Source: Mesorhizobium sangaii (GTDB taxonomy: Bacteria; Pseudomonadota; Alphaproteobacteria; Rhizobiales; Rhizobiaceae). From it: a stretch of DNA of 64,000 nucleotides. Below are positions 42,665-51,413 of this stretch, piece after piece. Location of the stretch: NCBI RefSeq assembly GCF_014207355.1, contig NZ_JACHEF010000003.1, positions 719,763 to 783,762 of the forward strand. Reading direction: 5' to 3'. The notes under the pieces are model-generated. The model searched no databases. It was not told where the DNA came from and saw only the letters and a program-made list of their open reading frames with translations. A program made the translations under genes and the position numbers. Numbering within the stretch: the stretch's first letter is position 1; each line of letters opens with the position of its first letter.

Positions 42665-43993
42665 TCACCGCTTGGCGATCGGCACGTAGTCACGCTCCGG
42701 CGCGCCGGTATAGAGCTGGCGCGGACGGCCGATCTTCTGGCGCGGGTCCTCGATCATTTCCTTCCACTGCGCGATCCAGCCGACGGTGCGGGCAACCGCG
42801 AACAGCACCGTGAACATGGTGGTGGGGAAGCCCAGCGCCTTCAGCGTGATGCCGGAATAGAAGTCGACATTCGGGTAGAGCTTCTTCTCGATGAAATAGG
42901 GATCGGTCAGCGCGATCTTTTCCAGCTCCATGGCGATATCGAGCAGCGGATCGTCCTTGATGCCGAGCTCACCAAGTACCTCATGCGCGGTCTTCTGCAT
43001 GATCTTGGCGCGCGGATCGTAGTTCTTGTAGACGCGGTGGCCAAAGCCCATCAGCCGGAAGGGGTCGTTCTTGTCCTTGGCGCGGGCGATGAACTCCGGG
43101 ATGTGGTCGACATGACCGATCTCGCCCAGCATGTTGAGCGCCGCTTCATTGGCGCCGCCATGGGCTGGGCCCCACAGGCAAGCGATGCCGGCGGCGATGC
43201 AGGCGAACGGGTTCGCGCCCGATGAGCCAGCAAGACGCACGGTCGAGGTCGAGGCGTTCTGCTCGTGGTCGGCATGCAGGATGAAGATGCGCTCCATGGC
43301 GCGAGCCAGCACCGGGTTGATCTTGTACTCCTCGCACGGCACGGCAAAGCACATATGCAGGAAGTTGGCGGCGAAGTTCAGCTCGTTCTTCGGGTAAATG
43401 AAGGGCTGGCCGATATGGTATTTGTAGGCCATCGCCGCGATCGTCGGCATCTTGGCGATCAGCCGCATCGAGGCAACCATGCGCTGGTAGGGGTCGGAGA
43501 TGTCGGTGGAGTCGTGATAGAAGGCCGACAGCGCGCCAACCACGCCGCACATCACTGCCATCGGATGCGCGTCGCGGCGGAAGCCGGTGAAGAAACGCGA
43601 CATCTGCTCGTGCACCATGGTGTGGCGCGTCACGCGGTAATCGAAATCGTCCTTCTGCGCCTTGGTCGGTAATTCGCCGTAGAGCAGGAGATAGCAGACC
43701 TCGAGGAAGTCGCCGTGTTCGGCCAACTGGTCGATCGGATAGCCGCGGTGCAAGAGGATGCCGGCATCGCCGTCGATGAAGGTGATCTCGGACTCGCAGC
43801 TTGCCGTCGAGGTGAAGCCGGGATCATAGGTGAAGGCGCCGGTGGTGCTGTAGAGCGAGGCGATGTCGATGACATCGGGCCCGACAGAGCCGCTTCGCAC
43901 CTTGAACTCGTGGGTTTTGCCGGCGAATTCAAGCGTTGCCGTGGCCTCTTGGGTCTTGCCGCCCAAATCCAGTTTTTTCGCAGCTTCGGTCAT
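42665..43993 (-). CDS. gltA: Citrate synthase
   Basis: This type II (hexameric) citrate synthase condenses acetyl-CoA and oxaloacetate. The 442 residues include LHADHEQNASTSTVRLAGSS (catalytic His), GPAHGGANEAAL (second His) and MGFGHRVYKNYDPRA with the later aspartate region (VDFYSG). An AAGGAG site precedes the start. On its strand a perfect TATAAT lies about 92 nt upstream (44085-44090). Confidence 0.98.
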   Translation of the reverse strand: MTEAAKKLDLGGKTQEATATLEFAGKTHEFKVRSGSVGPDVIDIASLYSTTGAFTYDPGFTSTASCESEITFIDGDAGILLHRGYPIDQLAEHGDFLEVCYLLLYGELPTKAQKDDFDYRVTRHTMVHEQMSRFFTGFRRDAHPMAVMCGVVGALSAFYHDSTDISDPYQRMVASMRLIAKMPTIAAMAYKYHIGQPFIYPKNELNFAANFLHMCFAVPCEEYKINPVLARAMERIFILHADHEQNASTSTVRLAGSSGANPFACIAAGIACLWGPAHGGANEAALNMLGEIGHVDHIPEFIARAKDKNDPFRLMGFGHRVYKNYDPRAKIMQKTAHEVLGELGIKDDPLLDIAMELEKIALTDPYFIEKKLYPNVDFYSGITLKALGFPTTMFTVLFAVARTVGWIAQWKEMIEDPRQKIGRPRQLYTGAPERDYVPIAKR

Positions 43994-44084
43994 TGCAAAC
44001 TCCTTCTTGTTTCCTCATGCCGGCAAAGGCAAATTCCGCAGAGCGACACGTCGAAATCACCGCAATGCGCGTATTCGCCACCGC

Positions 44085-44090
44085 ATTATA
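44085..44090 (-). promoter_or_regulatory. Possible -10 box of gltA
   Basis: A perfect TATAAT on the minus strand lies about 92 nt before the gltA start; the -35 region (TTGGCC at 19-nt spacing) is poor. The leader would be about 85 nt. Confidence 0.4.
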
Positions 44091-44176
44091 GGAGGTGCGT
44101 GCCAGATTGGGCCAAGGCCTAATGTTGCACTGCGAAACGCGCCTTTCAATGCCAATCTTCTTGGGCCAGTTTGCTC

Positions 44177-45601
44177 CTAATCGATTTGATCCGCTATGCG
44201 CGCCAGGCTTTCCTCGCGGCCGAGTACTGCAAGCACGTCGAACACGCCCGGTGAGGTGCTTTTGCCAGTCAGGGCGGCGCGCAAAGGCTGGGCCACGGCG
44301 CCAAGCTTGTGGCCGCCGGCCTGTGCATAGTCGCGCACCGCGGCTTCAGCCGCAGTGGCCGTCCAGTCACCTGACAGGGCGGTCAAAGCTTCGCGAGCGC
44401 CGCGCAGGATCTTGCGCGCGTCTTCATTGAGCAGCAGTGCCGCCTTGTCGTCGATCGGCAGCGGCCGGGTGGCAAACAGGAAGGCGGCGCCGTCGACAAG
44501 CTCGACCAGTGTCTTGGCGCGCTCCTTCAGGCCCGGCAGTGCGGCGAGCAACTGCGCCTTGTTCTTGCCGTCGAGGCGCGCGGCCATCGCCTGACCACCC
44601 TCGAGATAAGGCAGGGTGGCGATGAAGATGTCGAACAGTTCGGCATCGCTCATGCGGCGCATATGGACGCCGTTCAGCGCCTCGAGCTTGGCGAAGTCGA
44701 AGCGGGCGGCGCCCTTGTTGACATCGCCGATATCGAACCAGGAGATCATGTCCCTGATCGACATGATCTCGTCGTCGCCATGGCTCCAGCCAAGGCGCGC
44801 CAGGTAGTTGAGCAGCGCCTCCGGCAGGTAGCCCATGGCGCGATAGGCCTCGACGCCGAGCGCGCCGTGCCGCTTCGACAGCTTGGCGCCATCGGCGCCG
44901 TGGATCAGCGGGATATGCGACATAGACGGCACCTCCCAGCCCATGGCGTCGTAGATCACCGTCTGGCGGGCCGCGTTGGTCAAATGGTCGTCGCCACGAA
45001 TGATGTGGGTGACGCCCATGTCGTGGTCGTCGACGACGACGGCATGCATGTAGGTCGGGTTGCCGTCCGAACGCAGGATGATGAAGTCGTCGAGATCCTT
45101 GTTGGGGAAGCGCACCTCGCCCTGGACACGGTCGTGCACCACCGTCTCGCCCGCGGTCGGCGCCTTGATGCGGATGGCGCCCTTGGCGCCTACGGGCGCC
45201 TCGGAGGGATCCCGGTCACGCCAGCGGCCATCATAGCGAGGCGGCAGCCCCTTGGCGCGTGCTGCCTCGCGCATCGCCTCCAGCTCGGCCGGCGTCTCGT
45301 AGCTGTAGTAGGCCTTGCCCATGCGCACGAGCTCCTCGGCCACCTCGCGATGACGCGGTGCGCGCTCGAACTGCGAGACGGCCTGGCCATCCCAGGAGAG
45401 GCCGAGCCAGGAAAGCCCGTCGAGAATGGCTGCGGTCGCGGCATCGTTGGAGCGCTCGCGATCGGTGTCCTCGATGCGCAGCAGCATCGTGCCGTCGGTG
45501 TGCTTTGCGTACAGCCAGTTGAACAGCGCCGTGCGCGCGCCGCCTATGTGCAGGTAACCGGTGGGCGAGGGGGCAAAACGGGTGACGACCTTGTCGGACA
45601 T
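44177..45601 (-). CDS. gltX: Glutamate--tRNA ligase
   Basis: The class I synthetase charges tRNA(Glu); with GatCAB present it is likely also to make Glu-tRNA(Gln), if it is the non-discriminating copy. The 474 residues show RFAPSPTGYLHIGGARTALF (HIGH-type motif), LRIEDTDRERS, and KLSKRHGALGV (KMSKS-type motif). I start at 45601 (MSDKVVTRF) with a CCGAGAG site; six codons upstream there is another ATG. It follows gltA on the same strand. Confidence 0.96.
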   Translation of the reverse strand: MSDKVVTRFAPSPTGYLHIGGARTALFNWLYAKHTDGTMLLRIEDTDRERSNDAATAAILDGLSWLGLSWDGQAVSQFERAPRHREVAEELVRMGKAYYSYETPAELEAMREAARAKGLPPRYDGRWRDRDPSEAPVGAKGAIRIKAPTAGETVVHDRVQGEVRFPNKDLDDFIILRSDGNPTYMHAVVVDDHDMGVTHIIRGDDHLTNAARQTVIYDAMGWEVPSMSHIPLIHGADGAKLSKRHGALGVEAYRAMGYLPEALLNYLARLGWSHGDDEIMSIRDMISWFDIGDVNKGAARFDFAKLEALNGVHMRRMSDAELFDIFIATLPYLEGGQAMAARLDGKNKAQLLAALPGLKERAKTLVELVDGAAFLFATRPLPIDDKAALLLNEDARKILRGAREALTALSGDWTATAAEAAVRDYAQAGGHKLGAVAQPLRAALTGKSTSPGVFDVLAVLGREESLARIADQID

Positions 45602-45703
45602 GAAACTCTCGGAAACCATCTGAAGCGGGGTGTGGTTGCGCGGACTTTCGCGCGTTGCGCGTTCATGTAGCATAGGGTGTCGAGGGCGCAAGGGGCAGAC
45701 CCG

Positions 45704-48163
45704 ATGGCTGGACGGGGCCGGGGCTCGGATCAGGGCGAGGACGCCACAATTGGCGTCAGCGAACGATCCCTGTTTGCGATGCCGCTGCCGGCTTCGTTGC
45801 CGCCGCCATCGCCCCTCGTGCCGGCCCCCGGCAACCCGCCGTTGCAAGCGGATGTCTCCGCCCCCGTCCCTGTTGCCGAGGCCGGCAGGATCGTGCGCGT
45901 GCGCCGGCAAATCGGCCGGATATCGCTGCCTCGGCTGCGGCACGGCGTGGCCACGGCAGCGGATCTGGAACTCGACCGAGGCGTGGCCTTCCTGCTGGTG
46001 CCGGTCTGCCTCGCGATCGGAGCGATCGGCTATTTCTCGCTGGCGGCGGAGCCTGATTTTGCAAAGGTTGTCGCGGTCGTCGTTCTGACGGGGCTGTGCG
46101 CGTTCGTCTCGCGTTCCTGGCCGAAAACCCATCTGTGCTTCATGGCTGCGCTGCTGTGCACGCTCGGCCTGCTCGCCGGCAAGGTCGAGACATGGCGAGC
46201 GGGAACGCAGATGCTGGGTTCGGAAATCTCGACCCAAGTGACCGGCCGCGTCGTCTCGCTTGACCAAATGGAGACCGGCCGCATCCGGCTGACCATCGAC
46301 GTGACGTCGACCGCTAGGCCGAAATTGCGCTATGCGCCAGAGCGGGTTCGGCTTTCGGCGCGAAAGATCCCGGCGGAGATAACCGCCGGCTCCCTGGTCA
46401 CCGGCTACGCCAAGCTGTTGCCGCCCACCGGCCCGGTGCGGCCGGACAGCTACGACTTCTCCTTCGACAGCTATTTCGCCGGCATCGGCGGCAGCGGGTT
46501 TTTCCTCGGCAATCCAAAGCTTGTCGCCGGCGATGACGACGACATGCCGCTGTCGGCCCGGCTTGCCTCGGGGATAGAGAATGCCCGTGAAGCCATTGCC
46601 GACCATATCAGAGGCAGTGTCGGTGGCGCCGAAGGCGAGATCGCCGCGGCCCTGATCGTCGGCGTGCGCGCCGGCATTCCCGATGAGATCAACGAAGCGA
46701 TGCGGCGCACCGGCATCTACCACATCATCTCCATTTCGGGGCTGCACATGGCACTGGTGGCCGGCACCATTATGATGCTGATGCGCAGCGCCTTCGCCCT
46801 GTTTCCGGACTTTTCAGCGCGTCGGCCGGTCAAGAAATACGCGGCCGCCGCGGCACTTGTCTCGATCGCCGCCTATCTCGTCATCTCAGGTATCGTCGTT
46901 GCCGCCGAGCGCAGCTTCATCATGCTGGCGGTGATGCTGATTGCGGTGCTGTTCGATCGGGCGGCGCTGACCATGCGCAATCTGGCGATCTCGGCAATCG
47001 CGGTCATTGTGGTGTCGCCGCATGAAGTGGTCGGCCCAAGTTTCCAGATGTCGTTCGCCGCGACCGCGGCGCTGGTCGGTGCCTATGCCGGCTGGTCTGA
47101 TCATCGTGCGGCGAAAACGAGACCGCCGCCGCCACGGCGATCTCTGCCTGGCTTTCTCACGCGAAAATTCCTGTTGGCGATGGGTGGCCTTGCCATGACC
47201 TCCATCATCGCCGGCAGCGCCACCGCGCTGTTTGCCATCTGGCATTTTCAGCGGGTGTCACCGCTCAGCCTGTTCGCCAATCTGGCCATCATGCCGATCG
47301 TGTCCGTCGTCATGTTCCTGGCGGTTGCCAGCGCCTTGCTGATGCCGTTCGGACTCGACGGGCCATTCCTCTACCTGATGGGCAAGGGACTGACAGCAAT
47401 GATCGCCATATCGGCCTGGATTTCCGAACGTTCGCCTGTCGATGCGGTCGGGCTGATTTCGCAGCAGTCCGTCCTGCTGGTGGCGATTGCCTTGGTCATC
47501 GCGACGATGGCGACGACATGGCTGCGGCTCGCAGCCCTTCCGTTCGCGCTTGCCGGCCTGTTGACCGTCTCGGACACGCGCGTACCGGACGTGCTGATTT
47601 CGGAGGACGCCAGGCTGGTTGCGCTGCCGATCGGGGGTGGCGAGCTCGCCGTCAGCCGGCCACGTCCGAACGAATTCACGGTCGACAACTGGAAACGCGC
47701 TCTGACATCCGAAACCATCGTCACGCCGGAGGTGTTCAGCAAAGGCGACGGGCAATTCGAGATAGCCGACGCCTCTGAACTGCCGCCGGGCGCGCCTTTC
47801 TATTGCACATCAGGCGTTTGCCTCGCCAAGCATCCATCCGGTGCGATCATCGCGCATGTCGAAGACCGAAAGGACGCCTGGAAAGCCTGCGGCTTCGCCG
47901 ACCTGATCGTCATCAATGACGCCACGGCCTATGACCCCTGTCACAATCCGCTGGTGCTCGTCATCACCAAGCGGCAACTGGCTCGCAAGGGTAGCGCGGC
48001 CGTCTTCTTGGATCGCCAATCGGCGACCACGCCTGCAACGATCAGCTTCGCGGTGGACGGGTCATACCGGCCCTGGCACAAGCAACGCAAATTCTCGCGC
48101 GAGGCGAGGGGCCTGCCACCCTACCGCAAACCCGAAAACCCGGTCGCAATCCCGGCTCAGTAG
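45704..48163 (+). CDS. comEC: ComEC/Rec2 family membrane protein
   Basis: ComEC forms the inner-membrane channel for single-stranded DNA in natural transformation. From ATG 45704 (AAGGGG site upstream) the 819-residue protein has an N-terminal membrane part, a DUF4131-type domain (about residues 190-270), and the Competence domain with ISISGLHMALVAG near residue 350 and about ten helices to residue 630. The last ~190 residues take the place of the metallo-beta-lactamase domain of full ComEC, but I see no HxHxDH motif there. DNA uptake is an inference; many rhizobia keep this gene without known competence. The end overlaps lexA by 7 bp. Confidence 0.88.
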   Translation: MAGRGRGSDQGEDATIGVSERSLFAMPLPASLPPPSPLVPAPGNPPLQADVSAPVPVAEAGRIVRVRRQIGRISLPRLRHGVATAADLELDRGVAFLLVPVCLAIGAIGYFSLAAEPDFAKVVAVVVLTGLCAFVSRSWPKTHLCFMAALLCTLGLLAGKVETWRAGTQMLGSEISTQVTGRVVSLDQMETGRIRLTIDVTSTARPKLRYAPERVRLSARKIPAEITAGSLVTGYAKLLPPTGPVRPDSYDFSFDSYFAGIGGSGFFLGNPKLVAGDDDDMPLSARLASGIENAREAIADHIRGSVGGAEGEIAAALIVGVRAGIPDEINEAMRRTGIYHIISISGLHMALVAGTIMMLMRSAFALFPDFSARRPVKKYAAAAALVSIAAYLVISGIVVAAERSFIMLAVMLIAVLFDRAALTMRNLAISAIAVIVVSPHEVVGPSFQMSFAATAALVGAYAGWSDHRAAKTRPPPPRRSLPGFLTRKFLLAMGGLAMTSIIAGSATALFAIWHFQRVSPLSLFANLAIMPIVSVVMFLAVASALLMPFGLDGPFLYLMGKGLTAMIAISAWISERSPVDAVGLISQQSVLLVAIALVIATMATTWLRLAALPFALAGLLTVSDTRVPDVLISEDARLVALPIGGGELAVSRPRPNEFTVDNWKRALTSETIVTPEVFSKGDGQFEIADASELPPGAPFYCTSGVCLAKHPSGAIIAHVEDRKDAWKACGFADLIVINDATAYDPCHNPLVLVITKRQLARKGSAAVFLDRQSATTPATISFAVDGSYRPWHKQRKFSREARGLPPYRKPENPVAIPAQ

Positions 48164-48894
48164 CGCCTGATCAGCCCGACGAGCTTGCCTTGCACCTTGA
48201 CCCTGTCCGGTCCGAAAATGCGGGTTTCATAGGCCGGGTTGGCGGCTTCGAGAGCAATCGAGGCGCCCTTGCGGCGGAACCGCTTCAGCGTCGCTTCCTC
48301 TTCATCCACCAGCGCCACGATGATCTCACCCGGGCTGGCTGTATCGGCGTTGCGGATGATGACGGTATCGCCGTCGAAGATGCCGGCCTCGATCATCGAG
48401 TCGCCCTTGACCTCCAGGGCATAGTGTTCGCCGCCCATGATCATGTCCGGCGGCACCGAGATCGAATGCGTCTGATGCTGGATGGCGTCGATCGGCACAC
48501 CGGCGGCGATGCGTCCCATGACCGGGATCGACACAGCGGAAACCACGTCGTCGTCATTGCCGGCCGAAGGCATCCGCGAAGACGCCGGCTTGAGTTGCCG
48601 GCCAAGGCCGCCTTGACCGAGGCTGCCCTGGATGACACTTGGCGAGAACTTCTTTGCCGCGTTGAGGCCTGGCGCGATCGAATCCGGCAGCCGCAGCACT
48701 TCCAGCGCGCGCGCCCGGTTGGGCAGCCGGCGAATGAAGCCGCGCTCTTCCAGCGCCGTGATCAGCCGGTGGATGCCGGATTTGGAAGCGAGGTCGAGCG
48801 CTTCCTTCATCTCGTCGAAGGATGGCGGAATGCCGCTTTCCTTGAGCCGTTCATGAATGAACATCAGCAGTTCATGTTGTTTGCGCGTCAGCAT
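48157..48894 (-). CDS. lexA: LexA repressor
   Basis: LexA represses SOS genes and cleaves itself when RecA is activated. The 245-residue protein has the N-terminal winged helix (MLTRKQHELLMFIHERLKES, SKSGIHRLITALEERGFIRR), the self-cleavage Ala-Gly in IAAGVPIDA, the catalytic serine in KGDSMIEAG and the lysine in EATLKRFRRKG. A linker longer than in E. coli is normal for alphaproteobacteria. A consensus SOS box lies 62-76 nt upstream, so it is autoregulated. It ends inside the end of comEC. Confidence 0.96.
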   Translation of the reverse strand: MLTRKQHELLMFIHERLKESGIPPSFDEMKEALDLASKSGIHRLITALEERGFIRRLPNRARALEVLRLPDSIAPGLNAAKKFSPSVIQGSLGQGGLGRQLKPASSRMPSAGNDDDVVSAVSIPVMGRIAAGVPIDAIQHQTHSISVPPDMIMGGEHYALEVKGDSMIEAGIFDGDTVIIRNADTASPGEIIVALVDEEEATLKRFRRKGASIALEAANPAYETRIFGPDRVKVQGKLVGLIRRY

Positions 48895-49265
48895 GGCAGC
48901 CCCCAGGTTACCTAAAACCAGAATCGTAAAAACAAACCCAGAACAAACACTATCTGTTCCAGTTGTGTTCCGCAACCGTTTAAAGTTTAATGAACTTGTT
49001 AAGGCCGCTGAAATTAATTGGCGCCCCGGCAGTGGGTCGCGGTCGACGCTGCCCGCCACCGCCGCGCGTTTGGTTGATTGAAATTCCTATGGTTAATGGC
49101 CTGTGGCCCACCCTGTGTCGGGCTTGGCCTCGGTTAAAACTTGAAGCTCGACAAGTGAGCTCGGTTCACTTCACCGGTCGTTGGCTCCCGTGAACGAAAC
49201 GGAGCCAAAATGCCAACTTTGGCAGAGGAATTACACATATCGGTTTTGCCTTGTTCCTCTTTGCA
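48895..49265. other. 371-bp intergenic region between lexA and the GntR gene
   Basis: The left part holds the lexA promoter and SOS box on the minus strand. From about 49150 a row of three short hairpins follows: AAGTGA/TCACTT (49153-49171), TTGGCTCC/GGAGCCAA (49181-49208) and TGCCAA/TTGGCA (49211-49224). No open frame with a ribosome-binding site is visible. This region marks the left edge of the kynurenine gene block. Confidence 0.5.
48956..48970 (-). promoter_or_regulatory. SOS box (LexA operator) of lexA
   Basis: GTTC-CAGTTGT-GTTC fits the alphaproteobacterial LexA operator GTTC-N7-GTTC exactly. It lies 62-76 nt before the lexA start codon, which implies autorepression and damage induction. 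Confidence 0.88.
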
Positions 49266-50003
49266 TTACCGCTTGTTCGTGCTGCCGTCGCCGGCATGGA
49301 CATAGACATGCAGCGTATAGCCGATGTGGGTAACCATCAGGGTTTTCGCGCGCTCGATGTTGCGATCCAGCGCCGCTTCCATGAGCGCGGTATGATGTTC
49401 GATCGCGACGGCCTGGCGCAGCGCTTCCATGGCCTCTTCATGGCCATGCTGGAGACCGGCGGCCGCCCGCAAGGTGGGCGCCAGGCCAAGAAAGCGGTGA
49501 TGGCGACGCAACTGATCCGCGATCGTGGAGTGGAAGGTCAGCAGCCAGGGGGAGGTTGCTGCGCTAAGCAGTGCCGCGTGGAAAGCCTCGTGCTTTTCAT
49601 CCCATTCGTCGACAACGTTGTCTGACGGGTCGTCGACCGCGGTCCTGCTGCGCGACAGCCGGTAGTGGGCGGCAACGACAGCGTCCTCCCATTCACGGCT
49701 GCCCTTCTCGATCGATTCCTGGAGCAGAGGCAATTCAACCACCAACCTGGCGCGTGACAGGTCTTCCAGCTCGTTGCGCGAGACCGGAGCGACGGCAAAG
49801 CCGCGATTGCTGATGGCGGTCACCAGGCGCTCGGCCTCCAGGCGCGACAGCGCCTCGCGCAACGGCGTCCAGCCGATGCCATAGCTGTTGCGCAACGCGC
49901 TGAGCTTGAGCGGAGCGCCGGGCTTCAGACGGGTGCTGAGGATATCGCGACGCAGCAGCCTGTAGGCTGCTTCCGTCTTCGAGAAGTGCTCGTCGTCCAG
50001 CAT
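49266..50003 (-). CDS. GntR family transcriptional regulator (FCD type)
   Basis: The 245-residue protein has a GntR winged helix (TEAAYRLLRRDILSTRLKPG, SYGIGWTPLREALSRLEAERLV; residues 9-60) and an all-helical FCD effector domain with the metal-binding pattern DEKHEAFHAALL, HRFL and EHHTALMEAALDR. It is divergent from kynureninase, and both promoters carry ATTATATA palindromes. The likely effector is a tryptophan-pathway intermediate such as kynurenine or anthranilate, by position only. Confidence 0.9.
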   Translation of the reverse strand: MLDDEHFSKTEAAYRLLRRDILSTRLKPGAPLKLSALRNSYGIGWTPLREALSRLEAERLVTAISNRGFAVAPVSRNELEDLSRARLVVELPLLQESIEKGSREWEDAVVAAHYRLSRSRTAVDDPSDNVVDEWDEKHEAFHAALLSAATSPWLLTFHSTIADQLRRHHRFLGLAPTLRAAAGLQHGHEEAMEALRQAVAIEHHTALMEAALDRNIERAKTLMVTHIGYTLHVYVHAGDGSTNKR

Positions 50004-50033
50004 CGTCGTCCATCCGCACTGCTTGGAATGGTG

Positions 50034-50074
50034 ATTATATATGAAAGCCTCACATTGCGTAAATTATATATAAT
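50034..50074. promoter_or_regulatory. Likely operators of the GntR regulator
   Basis: ATTATATATGA (50034-50044) and ATTATATATAAT (50063-50074, a perfect palindrome) repeat with a 29-nt period. The first overlaps a minus-strand TATAAT -10 box for the GntR gene (TTTACG-18-TATAAT); the second sits just before the kynU -35 box. This suggests autoregulation and control of kynU by the same protein. Confidence 0.5.
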
Positions 50075-50076
50075 GT

Positions 50077-50105
50077 TTGACAGTGCCCAAGGGACTGCCC
50101 ATGAT
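50077..50105 (+). promoter_or_regulatory. Predicted promoter of kynU
   Basis: A perfect TTGACA (50077-50082), a 17-nt spacer and CATGAT (50100-50105, four of six consensus positions) lie 57 nt before the kynU start. Confidence 0.55.
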
Positions 50106-50161
50106 CGGCCCAAGGTTCACTGTGTTCATCTGAGCACGCTCATGCGCGGAGATAGTCGACC

Positions 50162-51409
50162 ATGAACGCAACTCTCGATCTCGCTGCAATCGAGGCGATG
50201 GACGCCGCGGATCCGCTGCGTTCCATGCGCGATCGTTTCGTCTTGCCGCAAGGGGTGATCTACCTCGACGGCAATTCGCTTGGCGCGGCTTCTCCCGCCG
50301 TCTTCGACGAACTGAACAAGGCCGCCACACAGGAATGGGCGCAGGATCTCATCCGTGCCTGGAACACCGCCGGCTGGTTCGACATGCCGGTCGAACTCGG
50401 CGACCAGCTCGGACGCCTGATCGGCGCCGCGGCCGGCCAGACTGTGGTCTGCGATACGACGTCGATCAATATCTACAAGGTGCTGCATGCGGCGCTCGCG
50501 ATGCGTCCGGACCGGTCAGTCATCGTCGCCGAGGGCGACAGCTTTCCGACCGATCTCTATATGGCCGAGGGCGTTGCCTCGACGCGGCCGGGTACGGTGC
50601 TGCGGCTCGAGGGCGTCGACGCGCCTGATATAGAGGAACTGATCGATGAGCGCGTCGCCGTTATCCTGGTCAACCACGTCAACTACAAATCCGGCCAGTT
50701 GCGCGACATGGCGGCGCTGACGCGCAGGGCCCATCAGGCTGGTGCGCTGATCGTCTGGGATCTCTGCCACACCGCCGGTGCGCTGCCGGTCGAACTCGAC
50801 GGCGCCAATGCCGATTTCGCCATCGGCTGCACCTACAAGTACCTCAATGGCGGCCCGGGTTCGCCAGCCTTCATCTATGCCGCAGAGCGGCACCACGGTG
50901 ATGTCTATCAGCCGCTCAGCGGCTGGTGGGGGCATGCGCGGCCGTTCGCCTTCGAACAGGCCTACGCCGCCGGCACCGGCATCCGTCGGTTCCTGTGCGG
51001 CACGCAGCCGGTGTTGTCGATGCGGGCGCTCAAGGGCGCCCTGGACCTCTGGAACAACGTCGACATGGCGGCGGTGCGCCAGAAGAGCATCGCGCTGACC
51101 GATCTGTTCATCCATCTGGTCGAAGCAAGGTGCGGGGCCTACGGGCTTGAGCTTGAAAGTCCGCGTAACGGCAACGAGCGCGGCAGCCAAGTGTCATTCA
51201 TCCACTCCAACGGCTACCAGGTGATGCGGGCCTTGATCGAGCGCGGCGTGATCGGCGATTTCCGCGCGCCTTCGACCATCCGCTTCGGCTTCACTCCGCT
51301 CTATGTCGGGTACAAGGATGTCTGGCAGGCGGTCGAGGTGCTGGAGGACATCCTGCGCACGGGCGCCTGGCAGGACGCGCGTTTCGCGGTCAAAACCGCA
51401 GTGACCTGA
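50162..51409 (+). CDS. kynU: Kynureninase
   Basis: This PLP enzyme cleaves kynurenine to anthranilate and alanine. The 415 residues include LPQGVIYLDGNSLG at the start, the cofactor lysine in GCTYKYLNGGPGSP, and GWWGHARPFAFE. Fold-type I residues such as the aspartate of VWDLCHTAGALPVELD are in place. It has its own promoter and faces kynA tail to tail with only 4 nt between them. Confidence 0.96.
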   Translation: MNATLDLAAIEAMDAADPLRSMRDRFVLPQGVIYLDGNSLGAASPAVFDELNKAATQEWAQDLIRAWNTAGWFDMPVELGDQLGRLIGAAAGQTVVCDTTSINIYKVLHAALAMRPDRSVIVAEGDSFPTDLYMAEGVASTRPGTVLRLEGVDAPDIEELIDERVAVILVNHVNYKSGQLRDMAALTRRAHQAGALIVWDLCHTAGALPVELDGANADFAIGCTYKYLNGGPGSPAFIYAAERHHGDVYQPLSGWWGHARPFAFEQAYAAGTGIRRFLCGTQPVLSMRALKGALDLWNNVDMAAVRQKSIALTDLFIHLVEARCGAYGLELESPRNGNERGSQVSFIHSNGYQVMRALIERGVIGDFRAPSTIRFGFTPLYVGYKDVWQAVEVLEDILRTGAWQDARFAVKTAVT

Positions 51410-51413
51410 GAAG

